Source of the DNA: Amborella trichopoda
Taxonomy: Eukaryota; Streptophyta; Magnoliopsida; Amborellales; Amborellaceae
Reading direction: 5' to 3'
Assembly (NCBI RefSeq): GCF_000471905.2
Contig: NW_006500103.1
Span: 1,853,618 to 1,917,617 of the forward strand
Length of the DNA: 64,000 nt
Part shown: one piece after another, positions 55,461 to 64,000 of the stretch
How positions within the stretch are numbered: the first letter of the stretch is position 1
Layout of the letters: each line of letters begins with the position of its first letter
Made by a program: the position numbers and the translations under genes
The notes under the pieces: generated by a model
What the model was told of the DNA's origin: nothing
The model's input: the letters and a program-made list of their open reading frames with translations, nothing else
Database searches by the model: none

Positions 55461-55844
55461 TCCCAAAATAAAAATAATATGAGGTCCTATGTGCAAAAAT
55501 TTTAATTCAACCACGTAAAGCATAAGCATAGATAATAATAAAAATTGTCTACAAAGATATCATATAATAATAGTAGTTCAGCCAACGAAGAAACCGGCCA
55601 TTGTTGTCACACGTGAGGTGTCTATAGAGAAAAAACAGAGTCTTGCCCACGTGGGATGTCTAAATCTTGTCAAATAATGCGTCCAAAAGATTTCAAACTC
55701 CAAGTTTGTGAAAGCTTAGTCACCTCATTATCTCTCTCCTACTTTCTAACTCAAAAAGATAAACACAACCAATGAAAATTGGCACTGCTTTCTTATAATT
55801 TGTCAACCACACAAAGTCCTATGGGAACCACGCGCAAAAGACTC

Positions 55845-55985
55845 CTAAGCGTTTAGAGAGAGAAAATAACATGTAGAGAGAGAAAATAGCAATTAGAGAG
55901 AGAAAACAGTTGGTAGAGAGAGAAAATAGCAATTAAAGAAAGAAAAGTGTATGTAGAGAGAGAAAATAGCAGGGAAGAATGAAAA
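55845..55985 (+). repeat. ~22-bp tandem repeat, six copies
   Basis: Units of 'tagagagagaaaatagcaat' with variants (aacatg, cagttgg, gtgtatg). Confidence 0.85.
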
Positions 55986-56161
55986 GACAAATGTAGCTAG
56001 ACAGTCCAAAACATCCATTAGATAGTCTTAACACATGGTAATTTTAGTCATTGCAAAAAATATCAACACCATGGTAGAATAAACCGAGGTAAGATCAAAA
56101 GGACAATTCATTGGGTATAGAGCTAGTCTGGTAATTTTTGGTATAAGGAGTTCATAGTCAA

Positions 56162-56258
56162 GATATGGGAACTGAGCGTAATGGTGGATTAGGATTCATA
56201 TAGTCGATTTCAATTAGTCGAGAAAATATTTTGACGATGATGATGATAATGATTGAGG
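56162..56258 (+). mobile_element. 97-bp RTE-type LINE tail with 10-bp target duplication
   Basis: TCATAGTCAA at 56,152-56,161 and 56,259-56,268. Only the last bases of the element remain: 'gattcatatagtcgatttc', the decayed form of the RTE 3' end (compare 32,840-32,870), then a GATGATGATGATAATGATT tail. It split a family B-like left arm ('ttggtataaggagttcatag'). Confidence 0.85.
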
Positions 56259-56329
56259 TCATAGTCAAAGTTGTCCTACAAATCTGGGTATTCCATTTGT
56301 TATAGTTATCAAGATCGGATCGACTAATC

Positions 56330-57355
56330 CTAATGTTAGATTTGGCACCGGTGTCAATGTTGGTATGATCCGGAGCAAAAATATAATTGAGTAAAAAAAC
56401 ACACAAGATTAATACTTTACCCAAAATTGACTAGTCCGCCTGACAAATTGGACTCACTAAACAAAACTTGATAATTTTTTAATAATATATTTTATATTTT
56501 TTAATTATTATAAATATTATTATTTATCTTTTCTAAATCTAGTTCAATCGGTCTCACCATAGAGGGACTGAATTTAACTAGACTAGACCTAGAATGCTTG
56601 TCGGTTTGTTTCTTATTACATGGCCGCTAACCACCCGTGAAGTCGTCTCAGGAACTTTTCTCCTGTGTCGAGGAATGACACACCCTAGCCTCAAAATTTA
56701 GGGGTGTCAAACTTGTGATGCTTGTGACATTTGTGTATACAAAAAGTAATGGCATCACTGCATACAATCTAGTTCAGTAATTTCGAGGAAGTTAAGACCA
56801 TTGATGAAGAGTCGTAAGGGTCTCATTGATAAACTTGTGTGTAACCAATCCCCGAGTTGAACCGGATGAGTAGTTAGGCGATTCTGGCTTGAGAATTTAG
56901 AATCGTCTTAGTTTTTCTATTTTCATAAAAATCATACTTTTTTACTAAAAAAGGTTGTCCCATTACCTGGTTCCCCTTCTCCCAGTTTTCATAATTATTT
57001 TTAAAAAAAAAAAACTAAAACGTTGCCCACTAATTGAGCTGGCCAGGAGGCATAGATTCGGCCCCAGTCGAGACGGACCATGAGCTTGAGTTTATAAACA
57101 TTGTTATAAACAAATGAGGGTTTGTTAAGCTGTAGTAATCACAATCAACATATTGCTAGTGTTAATTAATTGAGGTCGTAGTGATAGCACCACGTGAGTG
57201 TCAACTATTGGTCTAGGTTTCTAATTCCCACTTTTGCATTCGAAAAACACTAACTACTTGAAAAAAGGAAGAAAAACGGGTACGGGCATGTATTCCCCAC
57301 TAATCTATCCAAATCAAATTAATTGAAGCTTCGGGACATTAATTACATATTGTAA
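56330..57355. other. Spacer
   Basis: Mixed-composition sequence with no gene or clear element. Some palindromic words near 56,850-57,080 ('gagttgaaccgg', 'gttcccctt') hint at old MITE remains. Confidence 0.35.
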
Positions 57356-57357
57356 AG

Positions 57358-57610
57358 GAAAAAAGTTTGATACGGCCGCAACCCTATCAAAAAAAGTAAA
57401 GCCTCACCTCATAACTCCTCGAAAATTGTAATTCAAGCATTAAAAATCTTTTATATCAATCATATTGGCTTGAACATTATAGCGGTGAAAGCAAAAAAAG
57501 ATTTCAAGCTTTAAAAATAATGTATATTGTAACAAATTATCTAGATTGTTTATTTCGTCCTAAAAATAAGTGTTAATAGATTCACAAGATTTGTACCTTT
57601 TTGTAGTCCT
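57358..57610. mobile_element. Family A MITE, truncated copy
   Basis: Left 'aaaagtttgatacggccgca', then a reversed core 'ttatctagattgtttattt'. The right end is missing. Confidence 0.65.
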
Positions 57611-57879
57611 GATCGTTGTTAGAAATTATTTTTTAGAGCCATTATGGAAACTTCCTTTGCTGAAAGTGTTTTTTCGGATGTGGATTTGAAGTGAAGCTTT
57701 ATTTTATTTTCATAAAGCCTAGAAACATCATCCGCTTGTAAATGCGAACAATTTGCCCGGTGTTTCAAATCATTAGTCACGTCATCTTAACATTGATCAC
57801 TAATTTACATTTTGGGGTCATTAATCACATCCTCTTCAGCATCATCTACTTTTCCCATTATTATTAAACACAAATTGAT

Positions 57880-59010
57880 GGGGTGAATCGCCCATCCACC
57901 AATTATGATTGGACTGGCAATCTAGGACAGGAAAATACTGCGAAAAAGAAAACAAGGGTTTTTAATGGTGAAAAAAGTTGAGCAAATGTTGAATAACAAA
58001 AAATATTGAACAGATGCTGATTAAACAAAAAAATAAAGAAATAAGCAAAAGGGGTTCTAAGGTGGAATCGGGTTAATTCTCAATCTTTTTCGAGAACCAA
58101 CTTGGTGACCACTAATTCTCAACCCAGACCAGCAATTCTCAATTTTAATTGACACTTTTCAAATCAAGGTCTTTTCCGAACTCAACATTTGGTCCATCAA
58201 TCACATCTTCAAAGCATCAAATATTTTCCTCTTAACTATAATGTTTCGGCTTATTAATCAAATCTCTTAATTTGTTTTTTTTTTCACTAATCATCCTTTT
58301 AATATCAATGAACCTTCACTAATTGATTTGTTGGTGTGATTACTAATATGGGGGTGGGCAACTCGCTTCTTAAACAAATAATCGTTGAGGATACGTCCGG
58401 TAGTGAGGCTGAGAAATGCAGGTTTGACCAGTCAACCATACACACGCGCGACATATCATGAACCATCACTGCACACGTGTGAATGCGAAAGTTAAACTAA
58501 GGGCTTTTATGAATGTGGGGACCAAGGAAATGAATATATGGAGGCTACATACTAAAAAAATGAAAACATATCTGCAAAAGAATATAAAGGAGGTGTTGAT
58601 TTCGGTGAATTTCGTCGAAATATCGGTTAGATTTCAGCATCAAAACAATGCAATGCAATTATGCAAATGGTGCGGGCCAAGGAGTAACTTTTTGTCCACT
58701 TCTCTTTGCCGTTTACAAAGCGGTGAAATGATGGCCTAACTTTGGTCTACAGGGCGGGCCTGCTATTAGCTTCAACGATTTGTAAAATAATAAAAAATAA
58801 TAAGTGAGGCCCGAACGATCGAATCCTTGATAGAACTGATTGGTTTTATTAAAAAACTAATTGATTCTTAACAAGAACCACTTAATTCTTCAGTATATGA
58901 AATTAAATATACAGTGGGAATTGGATTAATCGTACTGATTCTCAATTCGGATCAACGTTTTTTAGAACCTCAGTCTATCTAATTGGATATGACTTGAATC
59001 AATTCACCTT
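57880..59010. other. Spacer with foldback remnants
   Basis: 57,890-58,160 and 58,830-58,980 contain mirrored words such as 'gattctcaa' and 'gagaaccaa', typical of worn hAT-like MITEs. A 93-codon open frame at 58,458-58,739 has no recognisable family and is not called a gene. Confidence 0.4.
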
Positions 59011-59019
59011 CCAAGGGTG

Positions 59020-59530
59020 GGTGCTCCTTTTGGAAAAGTATAAACCTTAAATAATCAAAGTAAGGTGTATGTTCAAATTCTTTAGTGGATGTAATTTTTA
59101 TATTAAAAAGTCTTAATATTGTTTGAAAATCTATTACTTAAGTATGAAATTTAAAGCTCCAATAAATCTAGCAGATCTATAAACATTTGAAAATGATAAT
59201 AATAATAATAACAACCCATGTAATATGCATTATTTTGAAGACTTGAAATGCTTTTTCCTAGGTGAGATGATTTGGGAGTTCTCCGGCATCAATAAAATTT
59301 TCAAATGGATTCCCGGTATTCGGTAAAGTTGCACCATAAGACCCACTAGAAAATACAGTTTTGACATCATAGTTTTTTCTAATGGCCCGTAAATCTATTG
59401 TTCATTCATAATTCATAATCATAAAATTTGAAGCTCCAAAAATAATATATATTTGCTGAACTTATAAACATTTTAAATGCATGGTCCACAAGATAGACAA
59501 ATTTTAAAGTTTAAAAAATCTTTATTTTTA
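59020..59530. mobile_element. Two worn family A MITEs in tandem
   Basis: 59,020-59,335 has 'aaaccttaaataatcaaagt' on the left and 'gtaaagttgcaccataag' on the right. 59,325-59,530 repeats the core again ('aaatttgaagctccaaaaat'). Confidence 0.65.
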
Positions 59531-59745
59531 GAAAATTATCAATAAGACTATTTATATTTAACATGTGGAGGCCACATTTAATCTTGAACGTTGAATGCGC
59601 AAGTTGTTCATGGACTAGGCTCAAAGTTACCAAAGAAATTTTTTGAGCTTTGTGATATACCCAAACTATCAAATTTCACATATAGTTATATGTAATTGTG
59701 ACCTCGTTGTATTAAAAGTAAATGATCTTGTATTATAAAATTTCC
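59523..59745. mobile_element. Family B palindromic element
   Basis: Follows the family A pair. Right arm 'aattgtgacctcgttgtatt' then 'aaaagtaaatg'; the central half includes 'gagctttgtgatataccc'. Confidence 0.7.
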
Positions 59746-60565
59746 TCTTTTAAGATCTATAATTTTTGGGGTCGAGATGATTAAGTTGTAGATTGTCTTG
59801 TACTTCAACATTTTCTGTTGACTACAAAATCACTCAAAAAATGGATATTAGAAAATTAGAAAATAAAAATTAAAAAATGAATCTAACAAAATTAGAAATG
59901 GATCTTAGACAATTAAAAGACTAGATGGATCTTAAAAAATCATAAACTAGTTCTCTCCTATGCTTTTCTTTTCCCATTTTGAGTGGAGTTACACTTTCTC
60001 CCCTCTCCTCTTACTTTCCCCTTCTCTCTCCCTCACCTCCATTGTTTCTATCATGAATATGTTTTTTTGTTTCTACAGCAGACAAAATGAATAAGAAATC
60101 CCAATTTTATGTTTCTTATAAGTTGACAATCTCATTTCACGTGAGTCATCGCATGTGAAAATTTCTTAAAACTAGGGGGAAAATCCAGAAAGGGAAAGGT
60201 ACCATAACTTGACATCTTGAGTTTTATTACTATTATATGTTGATCTAACAATTCCAGAAAGCAAAATACTGAGAAAAGCATAAAACACTTACAAATCCAT
60301 CATATCAGCCTCAACAACTGCAGTTAAAAAAGATTTAAAGTCATGAAATGATGAAATTAGTATCTAAAACTTACAAGTCCATTATCCATCTTGACAATTG
60401 TAGTTCTTAGAAAAGATTTCTAAGTCATAAAATGTTAGTCTATGTAGTCACGACTATCCACTTCACACATAACACTGTTAGATTTGCATCATTTTTTAAT
60501 CTTCTAATACCATAGTCTAAGCAAAAAAATATATATAAAAATAAGGAGCTGTATACTATACCTAT

Positions 60566-61085
60566 CTTTGGTACAAGACGGTTATAATTAGTCCCAATAT
60601 TTGATGTAAAATCTGACAAACTAGGGTGTCACAAAGCACAAAGGATTTTGTTTGGGAGCTACTCGATTATATATTAAATGGTCGAGAATGATAGCAATGT
60701 CTTTATACAAAAGATAGATGATTTTATTGTATATTTTTTTAAAAAGTAATTATAAAAATTATTGTCGCCAAACTGCATTTTTTTTTCTATAGGTTTCTAG
60801 TTGGGCTCTACCAAATACCATATGCCCGTGGCCCCTAAGTCTCACCATTTTTAAAATTTAAAAAACAAAAATTAAAAAAAACAAAAAAAAAAAAAAGACC
60901 CTCAAGGTGCTTTTGTGTGAATATAAGAAAAAGTCATAAACAATGAGATAAAATTTTTTATAACCATCCAATATTAAGTCTAATAGTTTGAGTGTATGAT
61001 GAAGTTCGACAAAAAAAAATTTAAACTTTGAGCATGGTCAATGTAAATGCCGCCACTTAATTTTATGCACTTTTGGTAACAGGAT
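60566..61085. mobile_element. Two family B copies (60,566-60,735 and about 60,940-61,085)
   Basis: The first has 'ctttggtacaagacggttat' on the left and 'tgtctttatacaaaagatag' on the right. The second is partial, with 'taaccatccaatattaagtc' and 'tttgagcatggtcaatgta'. Between them lies an A-rich tract. Confidence 0.65.
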
Positions 61086-61305
61086 CTCATTATACATTTT
61101 TCCATATTTTAAAAACCTCAAGTTTAGTAGTTCACTGCTTACAAACTTGATTGTCAACAGACAGACCGAAATTATGTGCCGAAATATCCTGTATATAGGA
61201 AGGTGTGGAAACCTTCTCAGGCCTCGGTGATTGGGGCCCACCCCACGTGGTGGTCGCCCCACAAGTGAGAGAGAAAGAGGGTGGGCCCTCTAAAGACAGG
61301 AATGG

Positions 61306-61501
61306 CAGGGGTGGCAATGGACCCACCTGGGACCTTATGGGTAGACCATTGGAGCTAACAGGTTGTGTTAGGGTCGATCCGAACATCATTCAAGTTCTGG
61401 TCTAAGTTCGATTGGGTTTGAGTCTGGTCCGACAATATATTTTTTAGTATGAATCCGGATCTGGCTCCGAGACTCGACCGAAGGACCTGTTGCCGCCCCT
61501 A
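61306..61501. mobile_element. hAT-like MITE with CAGGGGTGGCAA ends
   Basis: Begins CAGGGGTGGCAATGGACC and ends with CCTGTTGCCGCCCCTA, inverted. 196 bp, GC-richer than its surroundings. Same type as the element at 2,345. No clear 8-bp duplication. Confidence 0.75.
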
Positions 61502-61589
61502 AGAAAAAGTTGTTTTGGAGAGAGAAAATAGACAAAAAAAAAAAAAAGAGAGATATCCGTCTGATGAGATTTGTGCAAGCATTGTTGTT

Positions 61590-61880
61590 TTTAAATCTTG
61601 CCTAAAACGTGCAGTTTTTATACCGGAAAATTTATAATAGCTTGAAATCACTGTTCAATCCTTGTCATGAAATTTAAAATTTTAAAGTAATACAGATTGA
61701 GTACAACTATAAATACTTAATGATCTTGAAAATAAATGTATTAGATAATTTGTTATAAGATACATTATTTTTAGGGTTTAAAAGTCTGTCTTTTTTCTTT
61801 GTATCTAAACCTCTTGAAGTTGATCGAGGTTGAGATGATAATTGAATGATTTTCTAAATTCAAAACACACTTGAGTGCAT
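61590..61880. mobile_element. Family A MITE, worn copy
   Basis: Core 'aatgatcttgaaaataaatg' and 'gttgagatgataattga' are kept; the ends are decayed. Confidence 0.65.
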
Positions 61881-62221
61881 ATACCATGCTCTCTAGCTAA
61901 TCTTTTTAATACTTTATTTTTAAAAAAATACATAATAATTACTAGATGATTATTTAAAAAAAAAAAAATTAATTTTAAGTTTCGTGACACTTAAATTTAG
62001 CCCTTCAAAACTTAGATGATCTCTATTCAATCTTGAGGCATAAGTTTTTTCACATCGAGAGCTTATTTTGAAAAAAAAAAATACCGATAACATTTTATAG
62101 GTTATAAAAAGTATGTCTCCAAATTTTTGAGACCCAAAATGTATCCATAGCATGTGGTTTGCCCGATAGAGGAATGGACCGTATCCCCATAAGGAGGAAG
62201 AAATTTTTTCACCTACATATG

Positions 62222-62430
62222 TTTAAAAAAATAGTAATGATTTTATGAGAACCACACCTATGTAAGACTTTAAAATATCACTATTAAATTAGATAAAGAT
62301 ATCTAAAAAAAGTATAGCATCGATATAGGATTTACCTTTCTAGATATCTGTACCAAATTTAAAAGTGATCTTTTGAAATCCTATGTGCATGAATGTGGGA
62401 GGGTTTTGTAAGATTATTACTCTTAAATAA
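62222..62430. mobile_element. Family E palindromic MITE, copy 2
   Basis: Left 'tagtaatgattttatgagaa' with 'atcactattaaatt'; right 'aatttaaaagtgatctttt' and 'tttgtaagattattactctt'. Same layout as 36,868-37,085. Confidence 0.75.
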
Positions 62431-62469
62431 AAATAAAATAAAATTAACAAACAAAAATTTGATTTTTAG

Positions 62470-62770
62470 AGAGAGAGTTGTTGTTTTAAACGAAAAATAG
62501 AGAAATGAAGCTGTAATTGAAGAGGGAAGTTTGCTTTAGAAAGAGAGTAGAGATCGGGCGAGAGAGTGCATGAGAGAGAAAGAGTGAATAAGATAGAGGA
62601 GAGAGAATCAATCGTGGGGGATTGTTCTGAGAGAGAGAGAGAGGGAGCGAGGAGTGTATTTTTTTAAGGAGAGAAACTGGGAAGGGGTTATGGTGGTGGG
62701 ACCTACACGTGCGAGGCCCACGTGGAAGTGCACGTGGGAGATGGGACCGGCGTAGGCGTAGGCGTCGCTC
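62470..62770 (-). promoter_or_regulatory. Promoter-like block with three ACGT (G-box type) motifs and a CT-rich leader
   Basis: Read on the minus strand: three CACGTG/CCACGTGG-type boxes within about 30 bp (62,705-62,738), a TTAAAAAAATA stretch near 62,660, then a CT-rich tract to 62,470, as in plant promoters followed by leaders. No coding exon of a recognisable gene follows on that strand within the window. The boxes are visible; the promoter role is inference. Confidence 0.35.
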
Positions 62771-62990
62771 TCGCGGCTCGATGGCCTCAGCCGGCAGCTT
62801 TACGTCGGAGACAACCAACCATCGTTTGCCACGTTTCTGCAAAGCACTCAATTATGGAGCCCCTACGCCCTGTGGGGCCATTGCCCTTGTCTCGGCTCTC
62901 TGGCTCGGCTTTAGCCTGTGAGCCAACTGAAGTAGAACGAAAATTTGCTCTCTCTAAATATGGTTTCTCTCGATAAATTTGAACAATATA
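62770..62990. other. GC-rich stretch without a recognised gene
   Basis: Open in more than one frame because it is GC-rich ('gcgtcgctctcgcggctcga'). No family recognised. Confidence 0.35.
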
Positions 62991-63011
62991 GTTTGGAAAT
63001 GGCTACCCATT

Positions 63012-63730
63012 TATTTTTTATATAAGGAAGTAACAATCATTTTAAAAGTTAGATTTGAAATGACCTGATTGATAGGTTGGTAGTATAATGCCATTGATCA
63101 GCCTCTAAAAAAGAAAGAACATAAAATCTCAATTGTAACATACTAAGGTGTAATTCAATGAAAAAAAATCGGACGATCTAATTGGGTAATGGCCCAATTA
63201 CATCGGTACTAGCCACTAGCCTCTTCTGGTTTCGATCATTTTTTATGAATTTAAAAATAAATAAAAAATTATATAAAATCTCAAAAAAATGGTTTTTGTT
63301 TGTAATGCATTTTTTAATAATGTTTTTTATTATTAGGGCAAATATTGGAAATCGTTTCGGCTATTAATACTTTTTTTTATATTTTTTATTTTTTTAAAAA
63401 AATAAATTGTTTTTTAATCATTTTTCATTAATTTTCAATTTCATTTGGGTGTGCTTTGTTTAATCATTCTTTAAATATACTTTTTATATTTATTAGATTT
63501 TTTGTATTATTTTATTTTTTTTAACACATTTTTTGCCACTTGAGACTTGCCCGGATAGAATGGTTGAACTTGCCAGTTTACCAGTTAGGTCGGTTGATCG
63601 CTTCAGGGCCCATGTCCGATTAACCGTTCCGGTTTGATTTTTTCTACACTGGTTTGATTTGATATTGGTGGCTAATATTAATTGTGACCTCTTTGTTCTA
63701 AAGATAAATGGTCTCATAGTATACAACCTT
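63012..63730. mobile_element. Family B element split by a CAGTGTTC-type hAT-like MITE
   Basis: Left half 63,012-63,110 ('ttatataaggaagtaacaat'), right half 63,660-63,730 ('ttgtgacctctttgttctaa' with 'agataaatgg'). The piece between (about 63,180-63,660) shares 'tgtttaatcattctttaaat', 'gacttgcccggatag' and 'ctacactg' end sequence with the elements at 42,078 and 50,984. Exact joints not resolved. Confidence 0.6.
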
Positions 63731-64000
63731 AAAATATAGAATTAAGGTGCACCTCAAAACTCCATTGTAAAAGGTTAATTTAATATTGGAAAACCTTCTA
63801 TTTGATCACCTTGACATCAAGATGTACGTATATTAAAAAAACAAATATTTCAAGTCCTAAAAATAGTGTCTTGCAACACATCATCTAGGACCGTCCATTG
63901 TCAAGATTTTTAAGTGTTAATAATTAAAGATAAAAATAGGTTCACAAGTCATCCTAAGATTTTTGACAACAAAATTATATTTATGATAAAAGTTGGATGT
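63728..64000. mobile_element. Family A MITE, cut by the window end
   Basis: 'gaattaaggtgcacctcaaa', 'ttgatcaccttgacatcaag', 'ggaccgtccattgtcaagat' match the family in reversed order. It runs past the last base. Confidence 0.75.

Noticed and set aside
58458-58739. 93-codon open frame as a gene
   Set aside because: No domain, no supporting splice or promoter context, and it lies in a repeat-rich spacer.
62486-62851. 121-codon minus-strand open frame as a gene
   Set aside because: Its composition is Ser/Leu/Arg-rich from CT and GC tracts, and no domain is recognisable. The DNA looks more like a promoter and leader.
1-64000. CRISPR arrays, operons, riboswitches
   Set aside because: The window is plant nuclear DNA. 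The tandem repeats seen lack regular spacer structure, and no bacterial gene context exists.

Overview
This is nuclear DNA of a flowering plant, probably not a grass. The three recognisable genes are split by many short, AT-rich GT-AG introns and encode proteins that closely match plant families, and the spacers are packed with MITEs, RTE-type LINE tails, microsatellites and a scrap of chloroplast DNA. I cannot name the species. Gene models were built by hand from splice sites and remembered family sequences; no alignment was run.

Layout. 1-5,747: AT-rich spacer with short repeats and MITEs. 5,748-11,948 (minus): OST48/DDOST, the 48-kDa oligosaccharyltransferase subunit, 13 coding exons that join in frame to 441 residues. 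11,949-17,450: nested insertions, namely two MITEs, an inverted-repeat element holding chloroplast atpA and a half trnG-GCC, a MITE inserted in its right end, and a solo LTR inserted in that MITE. 17,450-26,278 (plus): CT-rich promoter/leader, long probable leader intron, then the NEDD8/RUB-conjugating enzyme UBC12 (RCE1), five coding exons, 183 residues. 27,324-35,165 (minus): a 12-helix major facilitator transporter of the UNE2/At4g36790 type, four coding exons, 466 residues, whose first coding exon holds only five bases. 35,166-64,000: no gene I can defend. It is a repeat landscape with at least fifteen copies of one Mutator-like MITE (family A, perfect 9-bp duplications in several copies), a dozen copies of a palindromic element (family B), hAT-like and Tourist-like MITEs, and a four-fold tandem array of about 1.4-kb units (43.1-49.6 kb). 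The array seems to have amplified one part of an unidentified minus-strand gene whose remaining relic lies at 50.2-50.8 kb.

The three genes are housekeeping or membrane functions (ER N-glycosylation, cullin neddylation, solute transport) with no operon-like relation. OST48 and UBC12 are divergent; UBC12 and the transporter are convergent with about 1 kb between stop codons. I found no new defence, biosynthetic or regulatory system. The novelty is structural: plastid DNA inside an inverted-repeat element, a datable insertion stack, a MITE end turned into a minisatellite, and the tandem array.
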